From assembly GCF_900637555.1 (NCBI RefSeq), contig NZ_LR134378.1, forward strand, positions 2,986,001 through 3,050,000: a stretch of DNA of 64,000 nucleotides, written 5' to 3'. This document shows positions 47,790-56,578 of this stretch, piece after piece. Position 1 is the first letter of the stretch. Every line of letters starts with the position of its first letter. Source of the DNA: Lautropia mirabilis (lineage in GTDB: Bacteria; Pseudomonadota; Gammaproteobacteria; Burkholderiales; Burkholderiaceae_E). The translations under genes were made by a program, and so were the position numbers. The notes beneath the pieces are model-generated. The model was not told the origin of the DNA and ran no database searches. It saw only the letters and a program-made list of their open reading frames with translations.

Positions 47790-48428
47790 ATGGCCATTCC
47801 CTTCATCCGCAGCTACCCCATGCCCGCGCCCGACAGCTTTCCGGTCAACAAGGTGGCGTGGAAGCTGGATCCCTCACGCACAGCGCTGCTCATCCACGAC
47901 ATGCAGCGCTATTTCCTTCGCTTCTATGAAACCGACTCCGGGTTGCTGCAGACACTGATCGGCAACATTGCCACGCTGAAACGCTGGGCCGCTGCACATG
48001 ACGTTCCGGTTTTCTACACGGCACAGCCGCACGATCAGCCGGCATCCGACCGTGCGCTGCTCAACGACATGTGGGGGCCGGGCCTGACGAAGGCCGATCC
48101 TGCCCAGCAGGCCGTGGTACCGGAAATTGCCCCCGTCGAGGGGGACGTGGTGCTGACGAAGTGGCGCTACAGCGCCTTTCAGCGCAGCGACCTGGATACG
48201 CGGATGAAGGCGCTGAAGCGCGACCAGCTGATCATTGTCGGCGTCTATGCACACATCGGCTGCATGATCACGGCCGTGGAAGCCTTCATGAAGGACATCC
48301 AGCCCTTCATGGTGGGGGATGCCGTGGCGGACTTCTCGGAAGAGGAACACCGCATGGCCCTGAAATACGTGGCCACCCGCTGCGGGGTCGTAACAAGCTG
48401 CCAGGAAATCACGGACATTCAGCCATGA
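47790..48428 (+). CDS. Isochorismatase, single-domain
   Basis: Isochorismatase hydrolyses isochorismate to 2,3-dihydro-2,3-dihydroxybenzoate and pyruvate. The 212-residue protein matches EntB/DhbB N-terminal domains: [49 protein letters not shown], then [19 protein letters not shown] and [13 protein letters not shown]. The C-terminal aryl carrier domain of EntB (about 75 residues) is absent, so it cannot tether dihydroxybenzoate for NRPS assembly. The ATG at 47790 fits the family; upstream sequence to 47694 does not. The stop overlaps the next start (ATGA). Confidence 0.92.
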   Translation: MAIPFIRSYPMPAPDSFPVNKVAWKLDPSRTALLIHDMQRYFLRFYETDSGLLQTLIGNIATLKRWAAAHDVPVFYTAQPHDQPASDRALLNDMWGPGLTKADPAQQAVVPEIAPVEGDVVLTKWRYSAFQRSDLDTRMKALKRDQLIIVGVYAHIGCMITAVEAFMKDIQPFMVGDAVADFSEEEHRMALKYVATRCGVVTSCQEITDIQP

Positions 48429-49231
48429 GCGACATTCAGAAACAGGACAGGATTTCGGACGACAACCGGTTCGTTGGAAAACGCGTTCTCGTTACCGGCA
48501 CGGCGCAGGGCATTGGTCAGCGCATCGCACAGCGTTTCGTGCAAGCGGGCGCCGAAGTCATCGGACTGGACCGGCAGCCCACGGCAGCCGCGGGCGGCGG
48601 CACGGGCGATGCGCCCACCTTCGAGCAGATCCAGCTGGACGTGACGGACACGAAGGCCATCGTGCAGGTGTGCGATCAGCTGAAGGCACGCTGGCGGACG
48701 CTGGACGTGCTGGTGAACGCCGCAGGCGTGCTGCGCATCGGTGGGCTGGACACGCTGACAGCCGAGGACTGGAATGCCTGTCTGGACGTGAACGTGACCG
48801 GCCCCTTCCACCTCATCCAGCAATGGGCGCCGGTGTTCAAGGCGCAGCGCCGGGGCGCCATCGTCAACATCGCGTCCAATGCGGCGGTGGTGCCGCGCAT
48901 CGGCATGCTGGCCTATTGCACGTCCAAGGCAGCCATGGCGGCCATGAGTCAGACAGTGGCGCTGGAACTGGCGCCCTTTGGTGTGCGCTGCAACATCGTG
49001 TCGCCCGGCTCCACCGACACACCGATGCTGGCCGGCATGCTGGGGGACCCGGCCGGACAGCGCCGCCTGGTGGAGGGACTGCCGGAGCAGTACAAGCTGG
49101 GCATTCCGCTGGGCAAGATCGGCCGGCCGGACGATATCGCCGACGCGGTGCTGTTCCTGGCTTCAGATCAGGCCGGCCACATCACGATGCAGCAGATCGT
49201 GATCGACGGCGGGGCCACGCTGGGGGCCTGA
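48425..49231 (+). CDS. entA: 2,3-dihydro-2,3-dihydroxybenzoate dehydrogenase
   Basis: EntA oxidises dihydro-dihydroxybenzoate to 2,3-dihydroxybenzoate with NAD. The 268-residue short-chain dehydrogenase has VLVTGTAQGIGQRIAQ for cofactor binding, NAAGVLRIG, the catalytic Ser in VNIASNAAVVPR and the YCTSK pair, followed by IVSPGSTDTPML. The ITMQQIVIDGGATLG ending is typical. It is translationally coupled to the isochorismatase gene and completes the three-step pathway; an entE-like ligase does not follow. Confidence 0.93.
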   Translation: MSDIQKQDRISDDNRFVGKRVLVTGTAQGIGQRIAQRFVQAGAEVIGLDRQPTAAAGGGTGDAPTFEQIQLDVTDTKAIVQVCDQLKARWRTLDVLVNAAGVLRIGGLDTLTAEDWNACLDVNVTGPFHLIQQWAPVFKAQRRGAIVNIASNAAVVPRIGMLAYCTSKAAMAAMSQTVALELAPFGVRCNIVSPGSTDTPMLAGMLGDPAGQRRLVEGLPEQYKLGIPLGKIGRPDDIADAVLFLASDQAGHITMQQIVIDGGATLGA

Positions 49232-49333
49232 GCATCCGGGCCCGCGACGCCTGCGCCTGCCTCGGCGGGTCGGGGCGGTGCCGGCGGTGCGTGTTCCAAC
49301 GTGTGCTTTCTGTCCTGTCGGGAGCTGAACCCG

Positions 49334-50593
49334 TTACCGCCCCCGAGAGGCCACCCGCAGGATGCCCAGCGCCACCATGGCGATGAGTGCGGCGATGGCA
49401 ACGACGCCGAAGATGTCGGGCAGACTCATCTGGCGGGCCGTGAGATCGGCCACCAGGAAGGAGCCGGCGATGCCGCCAAAGCGGCCGATGCCCAGCATCC
49501 AGGCCACGCCGGTGGCACGGCCTTCGGTGGGGTAGAAGCCTGCGGCCAGCGCCGGCATCGAGGCCTGGGCGGCGTTCATCACCAGGCCAGCCACGAAGAC
49601 CACGGCCATCAACACGCCATGGCCGCCAATGGCCTGCCCGATGGCCCAGACGGACAGCGCCGTGGCGCCGTAACCCAGCGCCAGCACGCTGCTGCCGTCG
49701 AAGCGGTCCATCAGCCAGCCCAGGGCAATGGCGCCCACGCCGCCCAGCGGGAACAGCGCCGTGATCAGCGATGCGGTGCGCGGATCCATGCCGCTTTCGC
49801 GGAACAGCACGGGCATCCAGTTGATGAGGGCATAGAAGACCACCAGCCCCATGAAGTAGGCCAGCCACAGCATCAGCGAGCCCAGCCGGAACGGGCGCGA
49901 GAGCACCAGGGCAATGCTGCGGGGGGCCTGCGCCTGGGCACGATCGTGCCCGTCCTGGCGGGTCTGCAGGTAACGCAATGATTCGGGCAGCCAGATTGCC
50001 AGGGCCGGCAGTAGGACAAGCGGTGCGACGCCGCCCAGCTGCAGCACGCTGCGCCAGCCCAGTGCAGGAATCATCCAGCCGGCCAGAAAGCCGCCCAGCG
50101 CTGCTCCCAGGGGAAAGCCACAGAACATGGCATTGGTGATGAAGGCGCGCCGTGCCGGGGGGCTGCATTCACTGACCAGCGTGACGGCGTTGGGCATGGC
50201 CGCCCCCAGTCCCACGCCGGTGATGAAGCGCAGCGCCGTGAGCGTGGTCAGATCCGGCGAGAAGGCCGAAGCCAGGCAGGCGGCGCCGAACACCGCCACC
50301 GAACCGATGAGCGCCAGGCGCCGTCCCCAGCGATCGGCCAGCGGCCCCGCCATCAGGGCACCAGCAGCCAGGCCGAACAGTGCCGCACTGAGCACGGGGG
50401 CCAGGGCCGGCTTGGCCACGCCCCAGTCCTGCATCAGCGAGGGGGCAATGTAGCCGATGGCGGCCGTGTCGAAGCCGTCGAACAGCACCACCAGAAAACA
50501 CATCAGGAAGACGCGCCAGCGGACGGCATCCACAGGCTGGCTGTCGGAAACGTGCTGCGGCCGTGCTGTCGGCCGGATCTTGGAATCGGGCAT
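49334..50593 (-). CDS. MFS transporter, aromatic acid:H+ symporter (AAHS) type
   Basis: This 419-residue protein has 12 predicted membrane segments and the AAHS-family pattern: LFDGFDTAAIGYIAPSLMQDW in the first segment, GPLADRWGRRLAL between segments 2 and 3, and ALGWLMDRFDGSSVL in the central loop. PcaK, BenK and MhpT-type permeases share these features. It converges with entA. A role in import or export of dihydroxybenzoate or another aromatic acid would fit its location but is inferred. Confidence 0.87.
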   Translation of the reverse strand: MPDSKIRPTARPQHVSDSQPVDAVRWRVFLMCFLVVLFDGFDTAAIGYIAPSLMQDWGVAKPALAPVLSAALFGLAAGALMAGPLADRWGRRLALIGSVAVFGAACLASAFSPDLTTLTALRFITGVGLGAAMPNAVTLVSECSPPARRAFITNAMFCGFPLGAALGGFLAGWMIPALGWRSVLQLGGVAPLVLLPALAIWLPESLRYLQTRQDGHDRAQAQAPRSIALVLSRPFRLGSLMLWLAYFMGLVVFYALINWMPVLFRESGMDPRTASLITALFPLGGVGAIALGWLMDRFDGSSVLALGYGATALSVWAIGQAIGGHGVLMAVVFVAGLVMNAAQASMPALAAGFYPTEGRATGVAWMLGIGRFGGIAGSFLVADLTARQMSLPDIFGVVAIAALIAMVALGILRVASRGR

Positions 50594-50802
50594 GTTGAGG
50601 ATCTTCTGGCGTCGTGTCCGATGGCTCAGGAGGACTTGGGCAAAATCGGGCGCTTTCAGGGCGGGAGGTGGGCATCAGCCCCGACCGCCGGCCAGGGCCC
50701 GGCACGGTCGCCTGATGGATGGACTGAAACACGCTATGGTAGCTGGTAGCGATTCCTTGACGCGGGCGTGCCTTTCCGGAAGCGGGCAGCGCTGGCCATC
50801 AT

Positions 50803-50831
50803 TTGACGCTGGCAAGGTGCTTGCGTAGACT
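50803..50831 (+). promoter_or_regulatory. Sigma-70 type promoter for the cobalamin operon
   Basis: TTGACG (50803-50808) and TAGACT (50826-50831) are exactly 17 bases apart. Transcription would start near 50838, giving a leader of about 640 bases. A strong hairpin (50852-50880; GGGAA/TTCCC over GTCTG/CAGAC) lies at the head of that leader. The rest of the gap from 50594 shows nothing clear. Confidence 0.65.
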
Positions 50832-50956
50832 GTAGATGCTTTGGTTCCGCAGGGAAAGTCTGCAAATCTCAGACGTTCCCGGGGTCTGCATCACCCGTCT
50901 TTCGGCGTCACCACGCGCCATTAAAAGGGCTTCGAGGCAGATCCCACGGAAGTTGC

Positions 50957-51180
50957 CCGGGTGCTGTCGTCTGCCATCCACTGCACCCCGGCCACATAGG
51001 GAATCCAGCCGACATCCGGACATTGATGCCCGGCGCGGCACGAAATGGAACTGCCCCCGCAACTGTAGGCATGGAGCCTGTCCTCTCAGGACCACTGGAC
51101 CCCGCTTCGGGTCCGGGAAGGCGAGGATCGGCGATGAAGTGCCAGTCAGGAGACCTGCCAAGGCAAGCTGTTGTTCATGG
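50957..51180 (+). ncRNA. Cobalamin (adenosylcobalamin) riboswitch
   Basis: The core ACTGCCCCCGCAACTGTAGG (51050-51069) and the B12 box GCCAGTCAGGAGACCTGCC (51141-51159) are hallmarks of class I cobalamin riboswitches. Between them a GACCCCGCTTCGGGTC-type stem is evident. The 5' part begins with a CCGGGTGC hairpin near 50957. It lies upstream of a BtuF-like binding protein on the same strand, as expected for control of cobalamin uptake. Confidence 0.92.
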
Positions 51181-51417
51181 CCGGCGGGGTGTCCGGAGCA
51201 GTGAGCGATCCTTCTTGCACTCGGCGTTCCGGGGCTTTCCCGACTCCATGCCTTCCTGGCACCGTGCCATGGATTCCCGGTCATGCGTTCCGGGTTTCCT
51301 GCCTGCGATGTCCGGTGGGTGTACCGCCCTGATGATTCAGGCAGCGGGATGCCGGACACGCTTGCACGGCGCATGGTGGTCGTCACGACCGCCTGCCCAT
51401 CGGCAGACACGCAAAAA

Positions 51418-51480
51418 GGTTCTCGCACCGCTCTTCCCTTCGACGGCCACAACCGTCACGACATCGAAGGAGCGAGAACC
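51418..51480 (+). promoter_or_regulatory. Hairpin that could sequester the btuF ribosome binding site
   Basis: GGTTCTCGC (51418-51426) pairs perfectly with GCGAGAACC (51472-51480), the nine bases just before the ATG. Within it CCTTCGA (51437-51443) pairs with TCGAAGG (51464-51470), which covers most of the AAGGAG ribosome binding site (51467-51472). An inner ACGG/CCGT pair extends the fold. This has the form of a translational expression platform, about 260 bases past the B12 box. Confidence 0.65.
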
Positions 51481-52500
51481 ATGTCGACCCGTCATCACAT
51501 TGCAGCCGCCTTGCTGGCCCTGGGGCTGGGCGGTCTTTCCCTGGGCGCACACGCCACCCACTATCCACTGAAGGTGGACAACTGCGGCTATACGCTGGAA
51601 TTTTCCAAGGCACCGGGCTCGGTCATCACCGTGGGCCAGGCCGGTACCGAGATGCTGTATGCGCTGGGTCTGGGCAGCAAAGTGGCCGGCACGTCGGTAT
51701 GGTTCAACCCGGTCCTGCCGAAGTTCAAGGACATCAATGCCAAGGTGCCGCGCCTGGCCGACAACGACCCGAGCTTCGAGGCCGTGGTGGAGAAGCGCCC
51801 GGGGCTGGTGGTCTCCCAGTTCGAGTGGCAGATCGGCAAGGAAGGCGTGGTGGCCACGCGCGAGCAGTTTCATGACCTGAAGATCCCCACCTACCTGATG
51901 CCATCGGACTGCGAGGGCAAGGACAATCTGATGGGCGCCGACGGCACGCGCATGAAGCCCTATGACATCGCGGCGCTGTACAAGAGCATTTCGCAACTGG
52001 CCGAGATCTTCGATGTGGAAGCAAACGGTCAGGCCCTGGTGGATGATCTGAAGGCACGCCAGAGCGTGGCCGTGCAGAAGGTGAAGGACTCGGGCATCAA
52101 GGATCTGTCGGCCGCCGTGTGGTTCTCCAGCGCCGACATGGACGTGGATCCCTACATGGCCGGCCAGCAGGGCGTGGCCGGCTACATGCTGAAGGAACTG
52201 GGTCTGCGCAACGTGGTGACCTCGGCCGAGGAGTGGCCGACCGTGGGCTGGGAAACCATCGCCAAAGCCAATCCCACCATTCTGGTGATTGCGCGCATGG
52301 ACCGTCGGCGTTTCCCGGCGGATGACTACGAGAAGAAGCTGGAATTCCTGAAGAGTGATCCGGTGACGAAGCATATGGACGCCGTGAAGAACGGCCGCAT
52401 CGCCATTGTCGATGCCGACGCACTGCAGGCCTCGATCCGTATTGCTGACGGCATGGAGGCGATTGCCGATGCCGTGGTGAAGGCCGGCGCGGCGCACTGA
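51481..52500 (+). CDS. btuF: Periplasmic binding protein of a cobalamin-type ABC importer
   Basis: This 339-residue class III binding protein has a signal peptide (HHIAAALLALGLGGLSLGAHA, cleaved near residue 25) and the TroA/BtuF fold: VITVGQAGTEMLYALGLGSKVAGTS, FEAVVEKRPGLVVSQFEWQ, then WPTVGWETIAKANPTILVIA. Family members bind cobalamin, heme or ferric siderophores. The riboswitch upstream makes cobalamin or a cobinamide the likely cargo. AAGGAG precedes the ATG, inside a possible sequestering hairpin. btuC follows within 8 bases. Confidence 0.85.
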   Translation: MSTRHHIAAALLALGLGGLSLGAHATHYPLKVDNCGYTLEFSKAPGSVITVGQAGTEMLYALGLGSKVAGTSVWFNPVLPKFKDINAKVPRLADNDPSFEAVVEKRPGLVVSQFEWQIGKEGVVATREQFHDLKIPTYLMPSDCEGKDNLMGADGTRMKPYDIAALYKSISQLAEIFDVEANGQALVDDLKARQSVAVQKVKDSGIKDLSAAVWFSSADMDVDPYMAGQQGVAGYMLKELGLRNVVTSAEEWPTVGWETIAKANPTILVIARMDRRRFPADDYEKKLEFLKSDPVTKHMDAVKNGRIAIVDADALQASIRIADGMEAIADAVVKAGAAH

Positions 52501-52507
52501 GGTGAGC

Positions 52508-53554
52508 ATGCCCCCTGCCCTGGCGCGAGGATGGCTGCGCCGTCTGCTGCTGGCTCTCGTGGCACTGGTGCTGCTGCTGCCGGTGATGCTGCTGTGCATG
52601 TGGGCCGGCGAGATCCGCATGCCGGCCGGCACCATCGGTGACGTGCTGGCCAACCACCTGCTGGGTGCCGGCATCGAGGTCGATCCCATCGATGACGGCA
52701 TTGTCTGGAACTATCGACTGACCCGCGCCATCGTGGCGGCCTGCTGCGGCGCGGGGCTGGCAGTGTCCGGCGTGGTGCTGCAGACGCTCCTGCGCAATAC
52801 GCTGGCCGACCCCTACCTGCTGGGCATCTCGGCCGGCGCCTCCACGGGTGCCGTGCTGGTGGCAGTGGCCGGTGTGGGCGGCGGCGTGGTGTCGATGACG
52901 GTCGGCGCCTTCGCCGGCGCGGTGACGGCCTTTGCGCTGGTGGCGCTGCTGGCCCAGGCAGCCGGTGGCGGCGGACTGCGCAACAGCGGGCAGATCATTC
53001 TGGCTGGCATTGCGGGGTCGCAACTCTTCAATGCGCTCACTTCGCTGATCATCACCAAGTCGGGCAGTGCCGAACAGGCGCGCGGCATCATGTTCTGGCT
53101 GCTGGGCAGCCTGAGCGGCGTGCGCTGGCCGGATGTGCCCATCACGACCGTGGTGGCGGCGCTGGGGCTGGTGGTCTGCCTGCTGCATGCCCGGGCGCTG
53201 GATGCCTTCACCTTCGGGGCCGAGGCAGCGGCGGCGCTGGGCATCGGCGTGCGCCGGGTGCAGGCAGTGCTGCTGCTGACGGCTGCGCTGGTGACGGCCG
53301 TGATGGTGTCGGTGGTGGGTGCCATCGGCTTCGTGGGGCTGGTGATTCCGCACGTGGCGCGGTTGCTGGTGGGCGTTCGCCACCACCGGCTGCTGCCGGC
53401 CAGTGCGCTGATCGGTGCCCTCTTCCTGATGCTGGCGGATGTCTGCTCGCGCATCCTGCTGAAGGGCCAGGTACTGCCCATCGGCGTGGTGACGGCACTG
53501 GTGGGCGCGCCGGTGTTCGCGATCATCCTGCTGGGACGTCGGCAACAGCCATGA
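52508..53554 (+). CDS. btuC: FecCD/BtuC-type ABC permease
   Basis: This 348-residue permease has about ten membrane helices and the FecCD family motifs YRLTRAIVAACCGAGLAVSGVVLQTLLRNTLADPYLLGISAGAS, LAGIAGSQLFNAL and VGAIGFVGLVIPHVARLLVG. The last helices include GALFLMLADVCSRILL. It forms the channel of the importer with the ATPase at 53571. I chose the ATG at 52508, preceded by GAGGTG; a GTG at 52502 is also possible. Control by the cobalamin riboswitch is expected. Confidence 0.9.
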   Translation: MPPALARGWLRRLLLALVALVLLLPVMLLCMWAGEIRMPAGTIGDVLANHLLGAGIEVDPIDDGIVWNYRLTRAIVAACCGAGLAVSGVVLQTLLRNTLADPYLLGISAGASTGAVLVAVAGVGGGVVSMTVGAFAGAVTAFALVALLAQAAGGGGLRNSGQIILAGIAGSQLFNALTSLIITKSGSAEQARGIMFWLLGSLSGVRWPDVPITTVVAALGLVVCLLHARALDAFTFGAEAAAALGIGVRRVQAVLLLTAALVTAVMVSVVGAIGFVGLVIPHVARLLVGVRHHRLLPASALIGALFLMLADVCSRILLKGQVLPIGVVTALVGAPVFAIILLGRRQQP

Positions 53555-53570
53555 AGCACCGGAGTCAGGA

Positions 53571-54407
53571 ATGATCACGACACAACAGGAATTCGCCGAG
53601 GTGCGTGAGGTGCCCGCCCTGGAAATGAACGGGGTGAGCTGGCACGCGGGACGGCACAAGGTGCTGTCGGACGTGTCGCTGGCCGTGAAGCCGGGCGAGC
53701 TGCTGGGGTTGATCGGCCCAAACGGGTCGGGGAAATCCAGCGTGCTGCGCATTCTGGCGGGCATTCATGCGCCCACGCAGGGCACCGTTCACCTGCAGGG
53801 CCACAGCCTGCGTGCCATGGGGCGCCGGCAGGTGGCCCAGCACCTGGCCATGGTGGCGCAGACGGCCGATACACTGGATGCGATCACCGCGCGGGATGCC
53901 GTGGAGCTGGGCCGCACGCCATGGCTGTCGGCGCTGCAGAGCTGGTCCGCGCGCGATGACGAGATCGTCTCCGAGGCGCTGAACTGCGTGGGCATGCACG
54001 ACCGTCAGCAGCGCCTGTGGGGGCAGCTTTCCGGCGGGGAACGCCAGCGCATCCACATTGCACGGGCGCTGGCCCAGCAGCCGCAGATCCTGCTGATGGA
54101 CGAACCCACCAATCACCTGGACATCCACCAGCAGCTGGCACTGATGGACCTGGTGCTGGCGCTGCCGATCACCAAGGTGATGGCCATTCACGACCTGAAT
54201 CAGGCGATGCGCTGCGACCGGCTGGCGGTGATGCACCAGGGCCGGCTGCATGCCATCGGCAAGCCGGCGGCGATCCTGCAGGCGCCGCTGCTGAAGGAGA
54301 TCTTTCAGGTGCGTGCCACCGAGCTGTTCGACCCGGCCGACGGGGCGCGGATTCTGCGCTTCGGTGCGCTGGCTCAGGGCGGCATTTCCGAAAAACCCGT
54401 TCACTGA
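53571..54407 (+). CDS. btuD: ABC transporter ATPase, BtuD/FecE type
   Basis: This 278-residue ATPase powers the BtuC-like permease. It has Walker A GPNGSGKSS near residue 44, a Q-loop in AMVAQT, the LSGGERQRIHIARAL signature, Walker B ILLMDEPTNHLD and a switch His in AIHDLNQ. CAGGA lies ahead of the ATG. It follows btuC by 16 bases. The pattern LGRTPWLS and the ending KEIFQV fit siderophore and B12-type importers. Confidence 0.91.
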   Translation: MITTQQEFAEVREVPALEMNGVSWHAGRHKVLSDVSLAVKPGELLGLIGPNGSGKSSVLRILAGIHAPTQGTVHLQGHSLRAMGRRQVAQHLAMVAQTADTLDAITARDAVELGRTPWLSALQSWSARDDEIVSEALNCVGMHDRQQRLWGQLSGGERQRIHIARALAQQPQILLMDEPTNHLDIHQQLALMDLVLALPITKVMAIHDLNQAMRCDRLAVMHQGRLHAIGKPAAILQAPLLKEIFQVRATELFDPADGARILRFGALAQGGISEKPVH

Positions 54408-54432
54408 CCTGCCTGGAGCAGGTCCATTCATC

Positions 54433-54897
54433 ATGATGTCGACTTCATTCCCTCTTTCCCGTCTGGGCGGGCTGGCCCTGTCTGCCACCTTGCTGCTGGC
54501 TGCGCTGCCAGCGCAGGCCGAAACCTTCCAGGTAAAGATGCTGAACCGCAACAGCACCGGCCCGATGGTGTACGAACCGGAGTTCCTGAAGGTGAAGCCC
54601 GGCGACACGGTGAAGTTCCTGGCCACGACCAGCGGCCACAATGCCGCCTCCATCGACGGGATGCTGCCGGCGGGCGCCCAGCCCTTCAAGGGCAAGATCA
54701 ACGAGGAAATCGAGGTGACGTTCACCGAATCCGGGCTGTACGGCGTGAAATGCCTGCCGCACTATGCCATGGGCATGGTGATGCTGATTCAGGTGGGCGA
54801 TGCCGATCCGTCCCGGATGCAGGTGCCCGATGCGGTGCCGGCGCGAGCGAAGAAGCGCTTTGCCGAGATCGTGACGCGGGCTCAGGCATCCCACTGA
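54433..54897 (+). CDS. Pseudoazurin (type 1 copper protein)
   Basis: Pseudoazurin is a periplasmic electron carrier that donates to nitrite reductase or other partners. The 154-residue precursor has a signal peptide (LGGLALSATLLLAALPAQA, about residues 11-29). The copper ligands are the His of SGHNAAS and the Cys, His and Met of YGVKCLPHYAMGM. The GPMVYEPEFLKVKPGDTVKF stretch is characteristic. It starts 25 bases after the btuD gene, on the same strand, so may be co-transcribed with the cobalamin importer. No denitrification genes are in the window. Confidence 0.92.
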   Translation: MMSTSFPLSRLGGLALSATLLLAALPAQAETFQVKMLNRNSTGPMVYEPEFLKVKPGDTVKFLATTSGHNAASIDGMLPAGAQPFKGKINEEIEVTFTESGLYGVKCLPHYAMGMVMLIQVGDADPSRMQVPDAVPARAKKRFAEIVTRAQASH

Positions 54898-55009
54898 TCG
54901 TGCGATGGCTGTTCACCGGAGCAGCCCGGCAGACTGCCCCAGGATGCCGGCCTGCGGCAACCGTGCAGGCACGGGCGCCTTACTCATGAGCGAAGCTTCT
55001 GCGCGACGT

Positions 55010-56497
55010 TCATTTTGCCGTGCGCCCCTCCCCCCGGTAATGCAGGTACTTCATGGCCAGCAGGGCGGCGATGAGCACGGCCGGCACGGCCAGGGCGGCA
55101 GTGACGGCAGCCAGGCTCCAGCCGGCATTCAGCATCCAGGCGCCGGCAAAGGCCGAGATGACCGCCCCGATGCGGCCGAGGCCGTGCATCCAGCCGTTGC
55201 CGGTGGCACGCGCCGGCAGCGGGAAGAAGTGGCTGGACAGGGCGTTCATGCCAGTACCGCCCCCATTGAGCCCGGCACCGATGACGAAGGCAACGGCACA
55301 CATCAGTGCATAGTGGCCACCGACGTAGCCGAGCAGCACCAGGGCAGCGCCTCCCAGCAGGTAGGCGCCAGCCAGCACGTGGTGTGCCTCATGGCGGTCC
55401 ATCAGCCAACCCAGCATGATGGAGCCCAGCGGTCCACCCAGCTGGAACATGGCGCTGACGATGGCGGCCTGCTGCAGATCCATGCCGGCGTCCTTCAGCA
55501 TGGTGGGCAGCCAGCTGCCCAGCAGGTAGACCAGGAACAGGTGCAGGAAATAGATGCTCCACAGCATGAAGCTGCCGGCACGGTAGTGGCGGTTGAGCAC
55601 GATCTGCACGGGGCGCTCGTGACTTTCCACCCGGGACTGCGCCGGCAGCACGAAGACGGTGTCTTCCGAGGTGCTGCCCGGGGCACAGCGCTCGACAATC
55701 CGGCGGATGCGCGCCTGGCTGCCCTGGCGATGCACGAGGTAGGTGAGCGATTCCGGCATCAGCGCCGCCATGACCAGCGACAGCACCATGGGCACCACGC
55801 CGCCAAAGACAAAGACGCTCTGCCAGCCCCAGTGCGGCACCAGCCAGGCTGCTAGGAAGCCGCCACCGGCGGCCCCCACGGTGAAACCGGCAAAGACGAT
55901 GGTGACCAGCAGCGAGCGCCGGGCACGCGGCGCGTATTCGGTGGCCAGTGTGGCCGCCATGGGCATGATGCCGCCCATGGCCAGCCCGGCAATGAAACGG
56001 TAGGCGATGAAATGCCACTGATCCGTGGCGGTGGCCACCAGCAGCGTGAAGAGGCCGAACATCATCACGCCGACGCACAGGACGCGACGCCTGCCGAAGA
56101 GATCGCCCAGCGGGCCTGCCACCATGGCACCGAGGGTGAGGCCGGCCAGCGCTGCACTCAGCACCGGCGCAAGGTCGTCATTGCTCCAGTGCCAGGCGGC
56201 CTTCAGCGCCGGCCCCACGAAGCCCATGATGACGACATCGAAGCCATCCATGACCACGACCAGGAAGCACAGCGCGATGATCCACTGCTGGTAGCGGCTG
56301 ACGCCCCGCCCATCCAGCAGCGTGCGCACATCCAGGGTGGGAGTACCCGGGGCGTGTCCCGCCGTCGGCGGGACGGCATCCGCCGTGCGGATGTCTGATG
56401 CGGTGGATGGTGTGGAATGCTGCATCGGATCCTGCATGTCCATGTTGACGATGGGACGGAAGACGACGGGATGGTCGATGGTACGGGACACGACCAT
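55010..56497 (-). CDS. MFS transporter, AAHS type, downstream of an aroE-like gene
   Basis: This 495-residue protein has 12 predicted membrane segments and AAHS features: VVMDGFDVVIMGFVGPALK, GPLGDLFGRRRVL and LGWLMDRHEAHHVL. The N-terminus is extended by about 70 residues of low complexity before the first helix. GGAAGGCGGGA precedes the ATG at 56497, although ATGs at 56443 and 56437 are alternatives. It lies 81 bases downstream of the shikimate dehydrogenase-like gene on the same strand, so shikimate, quinate or a related acid is a reasonable guess for its substrate. Confidence 0.85.
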   Translation of the reverse strand: MVVSRTIDHPVVFRPIVNMDMQDPMQHSTPSTASDIRTADAVPPTAGHAPGTPTLDVRTLLDGRGVSRYQQWIIALCFLVVVMDGFDVVIMGFVGPALKAAWHWSNDDLAPVLSAALAGLTLGAMVAGPLGDLFGRRRVLCVGVMMFGLFTLLVATATDQWHFIAYRFIAGLAMGGIMPMAATLATEYAPRARRSLLVTIVFAGFTVGAAGGGFLAAWLVPHWGWQSVFVFGGVVPMVLSLVMAALMPESLTYLVHRQGSQARIRRIVERCAPGSTSEDTVFVLPAQSRVESHERPVQIVLNRHYRAGSFMLWSIYFLHLFLVYLLGSWLPTMLKDAGMDLQQAAIVSAMFQLGGPLGSIMLGWLMDRHEAHHVLAGAYLLGGAALVLLGYVGGHYALMCAVAFVIGAGLNGGGTGMNALSSHFFPLPARATGNGWMHGLGRIGAVISAFAGAWMLNAGWSLAAVTAALAVPAVLIAALLAMKYLHYRGEGRTAK

Positions 56498-56578
56498 TCC
56501 CGCCTTCCGACGACCCTGCCATGCCCGGGGTGAGCGCGGCGCCCCTGATGGGGTGGTACGCCCGGCCCGGGGAAAGCG

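Noticed and set aside
50799-51571. ORFs inside the leader of the cobalamin operon
   Set aside because: They have no recognisable domains, and the stretch is explained by a promoter, a riboswitch and a ribosome-site hairpin.
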